DNA of 64,000 bases, from contig JAEMWC010001520.1 in NCBI GenBank assembly GCA_016490735.1, forward strand, positions 32,501 to 96,500. Direction: 5' to 3'. The translations under genes were made by a program, and so were the position numbers. Of this stretch, positions 29,796-40,558 are shown one piece after another (position 1 is the stretch's first letter; every line of letters starts with the position of its first letter). This stretch comes from Pachyseris speciosa (lineage: Eukaryota > Cnidaria > Anthozoa > Scleractinia > Pachyseridae). Below the pieces are notes generated by a model, which worked only from the letters and a program-made list of their open reading frames with translations, searched no databases and had not been told where the DNA came from.

Positions 29796-29999
29796 AAGCC
29801 TGGTTCACACTAGCAACATAATGACATAAGTAAAAGATCAGTTTTATCTTAATTTATGTCCTTATGTTCGTGCTGTTATCTTGCTACCAATATGTCATTA
29901 GCCCTGTATGTTCACACTGCAAACATAACATCCTTTTTTAGCTCAGATAACATCCTTTTGATGGCGTTATATTGACGTAGTCATGTCGTATTACGAGTG
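29796..29999. mobile_element. MITE of the same family, decayed right end
   Basis: Begins AAGCCTGGTTCACACTAGCA and shares CACACTGCAAACATAACATC with its neighbour 22 bases to the left; the right end has drifted. Confidence 0.5.
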
Positions 30000-30518
30000 G
30001 ATACATCCCTGTACATATGCAGCCCGCAGCTTACCCACATTTCAGTGCCTACAACGATTCCAAACACACAAACTGTGAACATTTGAAAAGTCTGACATTT
30101 GTGATGGCTCGTACTAAGGCATAGTCTACTGGGTACATGATGCCTGGTGTTTCTCGCATAGGTGGCCGCATCGGATTAAGTCTTTGTAAATACAGTGTAT
30201 GCATGCGAAGCAGTTTGTGACGTCATGTAAAGAACAGACCCATGCCCCTTACTAGTTCGGTTGTGGGACAGATGATGGCTAGATATCGTAACTTCTACAG
30301 CCTATAAAAAGTGACAACTTGGTTTAAAAAGACGCAAATCAGTGCAATACATTTTCGAACAGGTGCAAAGTTTTAGTCAAGCGAATAAATTATTTTGGGG
30401 TTAGGTGCACTTTAAGTTATACAGTACAAGCCAATTTTTAATTTTTAATGCAACAAAAGTTGTCTCATGTAGCATGGCACACAGGGCAATTTTTAATGCA
30501 GCATTTTGCTGCGGCAAC

Positions 30519-30559
30519 ATGTTGCAAGTTTTTGAAAGAGATTCAAAAACTTGCAACAT
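30519..30559. repeat. 18-bp-arm perfect hairpin
   Basis: ATGTTGCAAGTTTTTGAA and its exact complement flank a five-base loop; outer GCCAATTTTTAA arms near 30432 and 30565 suggest a MITE around it. Confidence 0.7.
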
Positions 30560-31028
30560 GGATTAAAAATTGGCATATAAAATCGGCTCTGAGAAAAATC
30601 AGAAAGATTTTGTGTGTCTCTGACACTTTTTTTGTAATCAACAAATGTTGCGCGTGCGGGTAAACAGGAAAACATTTGATGTGTTTTTTTCACCTGAACC
30701 GGAAGAAGTTGGCACTTCTTGTCCCTAACAAATCACGGATGATGTTTTGGCAGGAATAACAAACAAGGTGGCTGCCTGACTGTTAGGAAATACCCTTGAA
30801 GTCTTTGGCCACCGTTTTCTTTTGAAGAAAATAATAGCTATGCATGAAGACCTTCTGGAGCAAGTGATCAAAAACCATTACCTGAACCTAAGGGGCTAAG
30901 GAATGGTTTGACAAACAAGCTTTCAATAAATCTAAAGACAACCCATTACATGATTATCAAATCTCAAAGGAAAAAGAATACGAATGTTAATATAAATATA
31001 ACTAACCAAGATGGATCATGCCACTCCC

Positions 31029-31324
31029 TAGCCTCCTTTGCAGCCATTGTTTTGTGTCAGTCCTATTCTCCCTCCCCACCTACGTCTGCTGAACCGAGCC
31101 GAACATTCCATTCCAATTGTATCTGAGTATCCAGTCAGGAGGGAGAATAGAACAGACACAAACAACGGCTGCAAAGGAGGCTATGGGAACTTAGCCACCG
31201 AAATTTAAAAGCCACGATGTGATTGGTCAGTTCCTGTCCAGAATGGAATGTCCGGCTCGGTTCAGCAGACTTTGGTGAGGAGGGAGAATAGGACCAACAC
31301 AAACAACGGCTGCAAAGGAGGCTA
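31029..31324. mobile_element. MITE with long arms and 9-bp target duplication
   Basis: Arms of about 85 bases start TAGCCTCCTTTGCAGCC and are inverted at 31240-31324. The 9-base GCCACTCCC occurs at 31020-31028 and 31325-31333, a target duplication length typical of Mutator-like elements. LINE coding sequence resumes after it. A third partial arm at 31135-31183 suggests a nested copy. Confidence 0.8.
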
Positions 31325-31647
31325 GCCACTCCCTAAAACGAAAGGATCACATTAAATGTCTGGGAGTCATGATCAACAATTTTTCATCTTGGAAATACCA
31401 CTTCTCATATGTATGTGCAAACACGGAATATAGGAGTAATTTCTATGTTGAGGCATCATCTACCTCTCAAACATCTTACGCAGTTCTATTATAATCTTAT
31501 CTATCCTTATATTTCATACGCTATTGTAGCCTGGGACAGCACCAGCAAAACAAATTTACAAAAAATTCAAACTAAAGAAAATCATGTTATTACATTAAAT
31601 GTTCTTTGCAACTCTATCTGGCAAAAATATCGACAGTACTCTACCTT

Positions 31648-32063
31648 TACCATAAAAGCTCTATTAAGTCCCCCGTCTCTATTAACCCCACCCCCTCTAA
31701 TAAGCCCCCCGTTTGAAAGAAGGTTTTTGTAATAAGCATCTCTAGTAAACCCCTCCCTTTAGGACACAAGATTTTGTAATTAGTCCCTCCTATTTCCTCT
31801 TATGAAATCCACTTCATGTGACCCAATGGGTTTGTTTTTAAGCAAATACACACTCAAACACATAATACTGTTTGCTGCTCTTTATTAAAGTTTCACTGCA
31901 GTTGTTTGTTTTGTACAAAAGCTATTTGAAGACAGCAACAGTGTGTTTAATATTTGAAATAAGCCCCCACCTCTCTATTAAGCCCCTCTCTCTAAAAAAC
32001 CCCTGTTAATGAGGCCTGAAATTATATAAGCCCCCCGGGGGCTTAATAGAGCTTTTACGGTAC
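31648..32063. mobile_element. MITE with CCRTAAAAGCTCTATTAAG ends
   Basis: Left end CCATAAAAGCTCTATTAAG, right end CTTAATAGAGCTTTTACGG; both flanked by TA. Internal AAGCCCCC phrases repeat. It lies inside the LINE. Confidence 0.75.
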
Positions 32064-32419
32064 TTAATACCTTGGAAATCTTAACGGTAACTACTGTATA
32101 TTGCCTGCATGCTCTCACATTCATGGCACAAAGGTATTTTGCCAGATTTCTTTGGCCATTTTTTCCAGTATGCCAGCAAGGTACATCATTATGACACCAG
32201 GTATGCGGCCACTCAGAATCTACACAAATTCCGAGTAAAAACAAACACTGGCAAACAAATGATCTCATTTATGGCCATTGATCTTTGGCAAGAAATACCA
32301 TACAAGTTTAAAGATTTAAATCAATTGCTTTCTCCAAAAGCATTAAAACTATCTTCCATCTCAGCAATATCAAACGCAAGTTTCCTCAATTCTTCTACAA
32401 TGTAGCTCTTTCCTTTAGT

Positions 32420-32500
32420 AATTCAGGACTTCAACGGGGTTTGAAGTCCTGAATTTTTTTCAGGCTTCTTTTCTTCAAACCCCGTTGAAGTCCTGAATTT
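32420..32500. repeat. Inverted repeat at the head of the tRNA-like array
   Basis: AATTCAGGACTTCAACGGGG is followed 40 bases later by its complement with CCCCGTTGAAGTCCTGAATT, the 3' end of the tRNA-like unit. Confidence 0.75.
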
Positions 32501-32654
32501 TTTTCAGGCTTCTTTTCGCAATTGTATAAATTGCGTTCACAACTGCGAGGATCATTCTTCATTTGATTTCATTTCCGCAGTTCATGTATGATTTATTTCA
32601 TATATCATTCACACTCATTTCTTTCACGGAAATATATGAACCCACAAGTGACCT

Positions 32655-32669
<15 letters not shown>

Positions 32670-32695
<26 letters not shown>

Positions 32696-32742
32696 ATCGC
32701 ACCGGTAATCGCGAGGTCACAGGTTCAAACCCCGTTGAAGTC
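32670..32742 (+). tRNA. tRNA-like unit 1
   Basis: Acceptor arms GGCTTCA/TGAAGTC pair with one wobble; D arm GCTCAGTTGGTTAGAGC is intact; the T arm has one mismatch in this copy. By position the anticodon would be GGT (Thr), but the anticodon stem does not pair normally and position 33 is not T, so it is likely a tRNA-derived repeat. Confidence 0.5.
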
Positions 32743-32904
32743 CTGAATTTTTTTCAGGCTTCTTTTCGCAATTGCATAAATTACATTCACAACTGCGAGG
32801 ATCATTCTTCATTTGATTTCATTTCCGCAGTTCATGTATGATTTATTTCATATATCATTCACACTCATTTCTTTCACAGAAATATATGAACCCACAAGTG
32901 ACCT

Positions 32905-32919
<15 letters not shown>

Positions 32920-32945
<26 letters not shown>

Positions 32946-32992
32946 ATCGCACAGGTAATCGCGAGGTCACGGGTTCAAACCCCGTTGAAGTC
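32920..32992 (+). tRNA. tRNA-like unit 2
   Basis: As unit 1, with a perfect T stem (ACGGG/CCCGT) and a C-to-A change in the anticodon loop (ACAGGTAAT). Confidence 0.5.
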
Positions 32993-33154
32993 CTGAATTT
33001 TTTTCAGGCTTCTTTTCGCAATTGCATAAATTGCGTTCACAACTGCGAGGATCATTCTTCATTTGATTTCATTTCCGCAGTTCATGTATGATTTATTTCA
33101 TATATCATTCACACTCATTTCTTTCACAGAAATATATGAACCCACAAGTGACCT

Positions 33155-33169
<15 letters not shown>

Positions 33170-33194
<25 letters not shown>

Positions 33195-33242
33195 TATCGC
33201 ACCGGTAATCGCGAGGTCACGGGTTCAAACCCCGTTGAAGTC
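33170..33242 (+). tRNA. tRNA-like unit 3
   Basis: As unit 1, perfect T stem; one change (AGAGTATCG) beside the D arm. Confidence 0.5.
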
Positions 33243-33419
33243 CTGAATTTTTTTCAGGCTTCTTTTCGCAATTGCATAAATTACGTTCACAACTGCGAGG
33301 ATCATTCTTCATTTGATTTCATTTCCGCAGTTCATGTATGATTTATTTCATATATCATTCACACTCATTTCTTTCACGGAAATATATGAACCCACAAGTG
33401 ACCTGCTCCCAACATCAGT

Positions 33420-33491
33420 GGCTTCATAGCTCAGTTGGTTAGAGTATCACCCGGTAATCGCGAGGTCACGGGTTCAAACCCCGTTGAAGTC
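33420..33491 (+). tRNA. tRNA-like unit 4
   Basis: As unit 3, but one base is lost in the anticodon arm (TATCACCCGG). Confidence 0.45.
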
Positions 33492-33994
33492 CTGAATTTT
33501 TTCAGGCTTTCTTTTGCAATTGCATAAATTGCGTTCACAACTGCGAGGATCATTCTTCATTTAATTGAAAGTTTGTTGTCCAAAGTTGTGGCTAGATGGA
33601 AATCCAACATAAAAGTTTTAATTCCGTTTTCCAATGTAGCAGGAAAATGGGAAACAAACCTGGAATTTCCAATGTTGTAGGAAAATGGCTGGCACTAAGA
33701 TACAAGCATTTTGTAGGTTTGTTTTACACAAGATGACATAGGCTTGCCATAAGCACATCACATGCACAAAATTGCAGCATCTAAATAGGTCAAATTGTGA
33801 AAACTCGCACACGCTTGAAAATCCTGTTTAATTAAGGGCATCTTATATACCACCTTTTTCTCCAAAATCAAGCTGATTCAGAAACCGGCCACCATCATGC
33901 AACTCGTTGCACCAGCTTCAGAATTATGTCTTAACTGCCAGAGAGCTCAGGAATGTTTTATTTTGGTTTTTGTTTTTTTTTCAATGGTTTTTAT

Positions 33995-34202
33995 TGTTCA
34001 TGAAACATTAAGTTAGCTAAAGTTTTGAATTTTTTGAGTGGAAGTCTCAAGATAAGGGAATGTGATTTTAAAATAGCCTGCCTTCTTTAGAAGGTCAAAG
34101 GTCGACTTTTTATGATACTGTAAATAGCACGTTGAAATTATACTCCACAAATTCTTCGTTTACCCAAAAAGTTTATTGCATCAAATTGTAGCAGAAGCAT
34201 TA
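33995..34202 (-). repeat. Repeat X, inverted copy, part 1
   Basis: Complement of 28836-29050; broken at TA (34201-34202) by the element that follows. Confidence 0.7.
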
Positions 34203-34719
34203 CAGTATGTTGCCCAGTATCCGACCACTTCAGTTTAAAACTGCTATAACTTTCCTTCCTCAGTCACAACATTTCTGAAATTTGGCCTTGAGACAATCCA
34301 TTTAGTCTATAATATGATGAAAAAAGGTTTACGGTTTTACTTAAGTATCTGTTGTGAAATTTGCATTTCTGCAGAGATCATTTGTTGCCCATTATCCGAC
34401 CAGCAAGCCCAGTATCCAACCACAACATTAACAACGTAATTAAACGTGACGTCTTCACTGATTTAAGGAAATCATTCTTGGACAATCCAGAGTCGCAGTT
34501 TGCCAGTTCAATCAGCCAATCTGCTGACTGGTTTTCTTAATTTTTTTTTTTTTTGTTAAAACCGAAGGAGGGCCATTCTGGTGGTCATAGTTCACCCTCC
34601 CACCCAGTCTGTCCACCAATGTTATTCTCTTTGTGAGAATGAATATATGAAAATCATATACATTTGAACTGCTGATTGAGGAATGAAAATGTGAATGATC
34701 ATCAGTTATGAACACTACA

Positions 34720-34914
34720 TGTAGTGTTGATTAACCCCGTGGGGTTACGTAACTCAGAAGCTTCATGAAAGTAATTAATATTCGTGTTATATAAGTTCGC
34801 GCGCTTGTAAATTTCAAGTCAGTGTGTGTTAGTGTTTCAACTTTGTTCGTTGTGAAATAAAGTTTGTATCTTCTTTTCCGTAACCGTGTCGTTCCGAGTT
34901 TGAAGAACACAACA
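34720..34914 (+). repeat. 5' LTR of the Gypsy element
   Basis: Contains TTATATAAGTTCGCGCGC as a possible core promoter and GAAATAAAGTTTG with an AATAAA signal; the likely primer binding site (TTGGCGAC) follows the end. Confidence 0.9.
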
Positions 34915-34926
34915 GTTGGCGACGAG

Positions 34927-35688
34927 ATGCCGGACCCACCAGAAGGCTCAGCACAACCAAGTGTCGTGGTTCATCCATCGTTTTTGGGGCGTATGGAAGA
35001 GTTTACGCCAGGCAGTGACTGGAAGCATTACGTGGAGCGACTCGAAATGTTCTTCGCAGTTAACAGTATTCCGACGGAAAAGAAGGTACCGAGCATACTT
35101 ACCTTGATGGGTAGTAAAATGTATGCTTTGTTGAGGTCCATTTCAGCGCCGAGGAAACCGAAAGAATTAAGTTTTGCGGAAATTGTGGATACTCTGGCTC
35201 AGCATGTGGACCCCAAGCCGATAATTATCGCTGAAAGATACAAGTTTCACAAAGCCGAACAGGAAGAGTCGGAAACCATTAGGCAGTACCTCGCCAAGCT
35301 ACAAAAGTTAGCGGAGACTTGCGAATTTGGTCTGTATCGCGAGGAAGCCATTCGTGACCGGTTTGTTTGTGGTTTGCGTTCTCAGTCAACTCAGCGCAAG
35401 TTACTGGCCGAAGCAACGTTGTCTTTACAAACTGCAGTGGAGAAAGCCTGTGCCGTTGAGTTAACGGAAAAGGAAGCCTCAGGATTTCATGGTGTTGCCC
35501 ATCACGATGTTAAGAAAGTGGAAGGAACTTTTCCCGAGTGTTTCAGGTGTGGGAAAGCCAACCATTCTCCGGAAAAATGTTTTCATCGGAAAGCACAATG
35601 TCATGGATGCCAGAAATTTGGCCACGTTGTAGCGAAGTGTCCGGAGAAATGCACCTTGGAAACCAAGGGCCAGGAGCGGGGAAAGTAA
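34927..35688 (+). CDS. gag: Gag protein of the Gypsy element
   Basis: 253 residues from the ATG at 34927, 12 bases after the LTR. The body has the retrotransposon capsid pattern (WKHYVERLEMFFAVNSIP, LMGSKMYALLRSI, ESETIRQYLAKLQKLAETCE, RDRFVCGL). Two CCHC zinc knuckles follow: CFRCGKANHSPEKC and CHGCQKFGHVVAKC. It forms the particle that packages the element RNA. The stop at 35686 is followed by pol in another frame with overlap through an AAG-rich stretch, so pol is probably made by frameshifting. The upstream codon at 34864 lies in the LTR and is unlikely to be the start. The frame is undamaged. Confidence 0.9.
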   Translation: MPDPPEGSAQPSVVVHPSFLGRMEEFTPGSDWKHYVERLEMFFAVNSIPTEKKVPSILTLMGSKMYALLRSISAPRKPKELSFAEIVDTLAQHVDPKPIIIAERYKFHKAEQEESETIRQYLAKLQKLAETCEFGLYREEAIRDRFVCGLRSQSTQRKLLAEATLSLQTAVEKACAVELTEKEASGFHGVAHHDVKKVEGTFPECFRCGKANHSPEKCFHRKAQCHGCQKFGHVVAKCPEKCTLETKGQERGK

Positions 35689-38600
35689 GAAGAAGAAGAA
35701 GAAACCCGGTGGAATTCATAATGTTGAAAAATCTCAGTCGATGGCACAACCGGTGGATAAAACCGCCTGGCCGACGTTTACTATAGTCCATAATCAGGGG
35801 AGAAGCAAGGAGTTAATAGTGCCAGTCCTGATTGATGGAAAGCCTGTGGATATGGAGGTGGACACCGGTGCCTCTGTGACGATCATACCGAACAGTGTAT
35901 GGACTGATGTACTGGCAGCGAAGTCCTTGCAGCGCACTGACGTGAAATTGCGCAGTTATTCAGGGCATGAAATCCCACTTCTTGGAGAGGCCAAGGTTCA
36001 TGTGTCGTATGGTGATCAGCAAGCCTGCCTTCCAGTTTTTGTCACTGCAAGTGATGGTCCAACACTTCTGGGACGAAATTGGCTGTCCGTTCTTAAGCTG
36101 GACTGGAAGCAGATCGGACAGATTTCTCTGGCATCGGTGGACCAAGTTGATAACCTGGTATCGAAGTATGCATCATTGTTTGATGGAGGTCTGGGAACTA
36201 TCAAGGGTGTGACCATTCACCTCAAGCTAAAAGAAAATGCCACCCCGCAGGTCTTTAAGCCAAGACCTGTTCCTTTTGCCTTGAAAGAGAAGATTGCGGA
36301 GGAGCTCAAGAGGTTGCAAAGAATTGGTGTATTGGAGAAGGTGGAATTCTCAGACTGGGCCACTCCTATTGTCCCAGTTTTAAAACCAGATGGCACCGTG
36401 AGGATCTGTGGCGATTATAAAGTCACTATCAACCCTGTTTTGGACGTGCCTGAATACCCCATGCCAACGGCTGAAGAGTTATTTACGCAGCTGAATGGTG
36501 GTGAGAAGTTCTCCAAACTTGATTTGTCTTCGGCATATCAACAAGTGCTGTTGGACGAGGAATCCCAGCAGTATATCACGATTAACACTCATCTGGGACT
36601 TTTCCGTTATACACGCCTTCCCTTTGGAGTGGCGGCAAGTCCAGCCATTTTCCAGCAAACAATGGACTCTATGATGAGTGGCCTTAATGGAGTCGGTGGT
36701 ATTCTGGATGATTTAATCGTTACGGGTTCCGATGACAAAGAGCGTCTTCTCAATTTGGAGAATACGCTTAAACGCTTAAACGCTTAAACAGTATGGGGGT
36801 GAAATTGAAACAGTCCAAGTGCGTGTTTATGAAGCCTGCAGTGGAGTATTTCGCGTTCGTAGTGGATCGACGTGGAATTCATCCTTCTCCGCGTAAACTA
36901 CAAGCAATTCAAGAAGTTCCAGAGCCGAAGAATGCAACGGAACTGAAATCTTTCTTGGGGCTGGTGAATTATTATCGTAAATTCATTCCTGATATGTCAA
37001 CCATTGTCCACCCACTGAATTGCTTGTTGACGTTTGATGCTCCCTGGGCCTGGACGAAAATCTGTCAAGAAGCCTTCAAGAAGTTGAAAGAATTGCTCCT
37101 TAAGACACCTTTGTTGGCTCACTATGACCCGAATCAACCAATTCGGTTAGCTGTCGACGCCTCATCATATGGTTTGGGAGCAGTCTTGTCGCATGTTTCC
37201 GATGACGGAGAAGAAAGACCGATCGCGTATGCATCCCGCACCCTCTCAGCAAGTGAGCAGAATTATTCCATGATCGAGAAAGAAGCTTTGGCGATTGTGT
37301 TTGGCATAAAGAAGTTCCATCAGTATCTCTATGGAAGACGCTTTTCACTGTTGACGGACCACAGACCTCTCACCCTGCTGTTAGGTCCTAAGCGTGGTAC
37401 TCCTGTGCTGGCCGCGTCCCGCTTGCAACGTTGGGCTATTCAATTGTCAGCTTATCAGTATGACATTGAATACCGAGCTTCCAAAGATCATGCCAACGCT
37501 GATGCACTGTCTCGATTGCCAAGGAAGATCGTGGAAGAGCCAGGGGATTGGAGTACCGAAGCTGATCAAGTTAACCATGTTCAAATGGAACGAGCTCCAA
37601 TCACAGTGTCTAAAATCCGCGAGGCCACGCGTGGGGATCCAGTTCTTTCACGTGCGATGTACAATATTTTACATGGTTGGCCAGCGGAAAACTGTATCCC
37701 AGAAGAATTGAAGATTTATTACAGTAAGCAAGACGAGTTTACCATTGAAGATGGCTGTATCCTTCGAGGTACCAGAGTAGTGATTCCCGCTAAATATCAA
37801 GATGCTGTTTTGTTGGAGTTGCATTTGAACCATCCTGGAATGGTCCGCATGAAGTCCTTAGCCAGATTGCATGTGTGGTGGCCCAGCCTTGACCACGATG
37901 TAGAGCAAATGGTGCAAGATTGTGATGCCTGCCAGGCAAATCGCAGTAAGAGCCCTCTCAAAGTCAGCAATCCTTGGATCTGGCCCACATGCCCTTGGCA
38001 GAGAATACATGTCGACTTCGCGGGTCCGTTTAACGGTCAGATGTTTCTTCTTGCGGTTGATGCGAAATCGAAGTGGATTGAAGTATTCCCTATGTCCTCA
38101 ACCACTGCGTTAGCAACCATCCAAGCTCTACGTTTCCTGTTTGCAACACATGGCTTACCAGAGGAGATAGTTTCGGATAACGGTCCACAGTTCGTGGCAC
38201 AAGAAATGAAGGACTTTTTGAAGTCAAATGGAATTGGTCAATGCCTGTCCTCGCCTTATCATCCTGCGTCAAATGGCGAAGTCGAACAAGCAGTGAGAAC
38301 TTTCAAAGAGTCCATGAAGACCATGAAAGATGAGCCGGGAACCCAAGCGGAGAAGTTAGCACGTTTTCTTCTGGGCTATCGGACTACTCCTCACACGGCC
38401 ACTGGATGCACACCTGCTGATATCTTGATGGGAAGAAGAATCCGCACTCGGCTGGACATTATGCATCCAGATTTGTCGGCTAGAATTTCTGAGAAAACCA
38501 AGCTGGGGAACCATACCACACGTCGTAATCTCCAACCAGGTGACCCAGTCATGGTTAGAGATTATCGGGATCGTAAGCGACCGTGGATCAAAGGAGTCGT

Positions 38601-39012
38601 TCAAGATCGGCTTGGCCCTGTTACTTTCAGAGTTATGGTGAAGAATTTGTTTTGGAAACGACACATTGATCAACTGCGGTCCATAGCTGGTTCAAAAGTC
38701 GCAGATGCCGAACCAAAAGCTGTAGTTCCAGAAGATGATGGTTATCCAGAAGTGATTCCTTTGGGACAAACCGTACACCCACAGTCTGTAACGTCAGATT
38801 CGCAGGCCGATGTGAATCACGATTTCCCACCAAGTCCCGACAGTACGCAAAATTTGGTGCCAGTTCCTGCATCAGAGTCCAGTTTGTCTTCTACGCGACA
38901 AACGCAGATGCTAGAGGAGTCCAAAACCGAAGAACCTGCCAAAGTTCCGGTTCCAAAGCGTTATCCGTCCAGAGTTCGTAGTAAACCCAAACGGTTAATT
39001 GAAGAAATATAA
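35687..39012 (+). pseudogene. pol: Pol polyprotein of the Gypsy element, one frameshift
   Basis: Protease motif VDTGASVTIIPNS near 35861; reverse transcriptase with LDLSSAYQQVLLD and the catalytic GGILDDLIV near 36700; RNase H with LAVDASSYGLGAVL near 37150 and TDHRPLT; integrase with HHCC zinc site (LHLNHPG ... CDACQ), first Asp in HVDFAG near 38010, second in SDNGPQF near 38175, Glu in NGEVEQAV near 38280; a GPV/F module (LGPVTFRV) near 38610. The frame ends at a TAA at 36785 and resumes at 36793: an 8-base unit (GCTTAAAC) is present one time too many around 36775-36788. Otherwise the gene is open to 39012. The break lies between RT catalytic motif and thumb. Confidence 0.9.
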
Positions 39013-39142
39013 TTTTGAAGAGTACGTGATAAACTGAAAAGGTTCAATTGAATTAATGTACTTAAGATAACATTGTTTCAGTAAGGACGTTTCGAACTTT
39101 GTTCCTGTAATTTCACTTGAGTCACATTTGTGTGGGAGGAAG

Positions 39143-39338
39143 TGTAGTGTTGATTAACCCCGTGGGGGTTATGTAACTCAGAAGCTTCATGAAAGTAATT
39201 AATATTCGTGTTATATAAGTTCGCGCGCTTGTAAATTTCAAGTCAGTGTGTGTTAGTGTTTCAACTTTGTTCGATGTGAAATAAAGTTTGTATCTTCTTT
39301 TCCGTAACCGTGTCGTTCCGAGTTTGAAGAACACAACA
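39143..39338 (+). repeat. 3' LTR of the Gypsy element
   Basis: 196 bp, differing from the 5' LTR by one added G, one C/T and one T/A change that I could see. Confidence 0.9.
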
Positions 39339-40439
39339 CTACAAAAGCAGCAGTGTTCATAACTGCAATGATCATTCACATATTCATTCGTCATTCTCTT
39401 TATTCCCCAATTTTGGCTGTTTTTCTGGTACTTCGTCTGCCGTCACTAACATCTCTCATCGCTTTGAGAGGCCATTCTAGGGTCAACAGAAAGGTTCACA
39501 TGAGAATACCCTGTTTTAACTTCTGCTTCCAGAAATACAAAATGCAAGTCATGCAAAGACAATAGTTCGCTTCGACAAATAAATGAAGAAAGTTTCTATA
39601 AAGAGTTGTGTAGCATATTTACATTAATTACATGAACTATATGCATATACTAAGACATAATTATAGTCAAAGGTATGGAATTAATCTTGTTTAAACAGTT
39701 TACGCAGCTTATACAACAATTTTGCACAGTTAAGAAAAAACTGGTCGGATACTGGGCATACTAAATCATAACTTAGTGAATGTTTCTGGCCTCCGTTATT
39801 CCAGAAAAAATAAGTTTTAAGAAGAATTAATTGATGTTATGGCCTCTTGATTTCTTTGAGAATCGTAATTTTAAATATCCAACAGTTCCTTTGAAAATAT
39901 CACACTTTACAAACCCTTATTTGAACAGCAATAGTTTCACTGCGCAGTGAAAAGCATAAATATTAGCCATGAAACCTTCACGCACCTCAACAGAACGGTG
40001 CCTTCTACAAGTGTTTCTGAAGGGAAAAGCCCGCTAAACCTTGCTTTTCAAAGCTGAAATGTTCGGCTTCCTTTTGGAATACTTCATTTACGGGAACAAA
40101 AACAAAAAACAAACAAAAACAATACCCTTTATTTTACGTGGTAAATGTTCTTAGCTAATTAGCTACTTTACAGACATACCACGAAAAATAAATAAATACC
40201 AGTAACTAAACTAAAAATAATAATGAAAAGAGAAAATGGCTGAAAAACCAATATAAAAATATATGTGCGGTTAAAAATATATTAAAACTAAGAGGAGATC
40301 ACAAGATTATTACATAATATTACAACTAGGCAGTGTGTATTTACATGTATTTGCGCAATTAAAATGTACAAGAAATGAACAAGCGCATCGTAAAAATTGA
40401 AATTATTTTTTAACTGGTCGGATACTGGGCAAAATACTG

Positions 40440-40558
40440 TACTTATTCCTGTAAATATAGTCCTGCTTGACAAAGCCTTGTACCAGGATGCTTTTTTACG
40501 CTTGAATTTCGTATAAATTTGGCACCCTGTAAGCATGCTAATAATGGTTGTTCTTTAA
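40440..40558 (-). repeat. Repeat X, inverted copy, part 2
   Basis: Complement of about 28717-28835, between the TA element and the TTAA element. Confidence 0.65.

Larger units (their letters stand above)
30890..32405 (+). mobile_element. LINE reverse transcriptase C-terminal part, interrupted twice
   Basis: Pieces read INLKTTHYMIIKSQRKKNTN, RKDHIKCLGVMINNFSSWKY, RNIGVISMLRHHLPLKHLTQ, FYYNLIYPYISYAIVAWDST and, after 32064, GHFFQYASKVHHYDTRYAAT and NLHKFRVKTNTGKQMISFMA. This is the C-terminal half of a CR1/RTE-like protein. Two MITEs (31029-31324 and 31648-32063) have jumped into it, and frame changes add to the damage. Confidence 0.7.
32472..33560 (+). repeat. Tandem array of 250-bp units, each with a tRNA-like gene
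   Basis: The phrase CCCCGTTGAAGTCCTGAATT recurs at 32480, 32730, 32980, 33230 and 33479, a strict 250-bp (last 249) period. Units differ at few positions. Each unit carries a spacer with GATTTCATTTCCGCAGTTCA and a tRNA-like sequence, then a T run inside the small hairpin CCTGAA-TTTTT-TTCAGG, which could stop RNA polymerase III. Confidence 0.85.
34720..39338 (+). mobile_element. Ty3/Gypsy LTR retrotransposon, nearly intact
   Basis: LTRs of 195 and 196 bp start TGTAGTG and end AACACAACA. They differ at about three positions, and the 5-base duplication CTACA lies at 34715-34719 and 39339-39343. A purine tract (GGGAGGAAG) precedes the 3' LTR. Inside are gag and pol in the order PR-RT-RNaseH-IN. 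The low LTR divergence shows recent insertion. The protein set resembles K02A2.6-like (Mag-related) Gypsy elements; the clade is from recall. Confidence 0.92.
34203..40439. mobile_element. TA-target DNA transposon hosting a Gypsy element
   Basis: Ends CAGTATGTTGCCCAGTATCC and, inverted, CAGTATTTTGCCCAGTATCC, each flanked by TA. The pre-insertion site is preserved in repeat X at 28834. Without the nested Gypsy element it is about 1.6 kb and has no recognisable transposase, so it is a non-autonomous Tc1/mariner- or pogo-type element. Confidence 0.8.

Noticed and set aside
32670..33491. Four functional tRNA-Thr(GGT) genes
   Set aside because: The anticodon stem does not pair in the normal way, position 33 is not T, and one copy has lost a base. 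Kept as tRNA-like repeats.
32420..33560. CRISPR-like regular spacing
   Set aside because: The whole 250-bp unit is repeated, including what would be spacers, and each unit carries a tRNA-like sequence; the genome is eukaryotic.
36793..39012. Independent integrase gene
   Set aside because: It is the second half of the Gypsy pol gene after an 8-bp duplication, not a separate gene.
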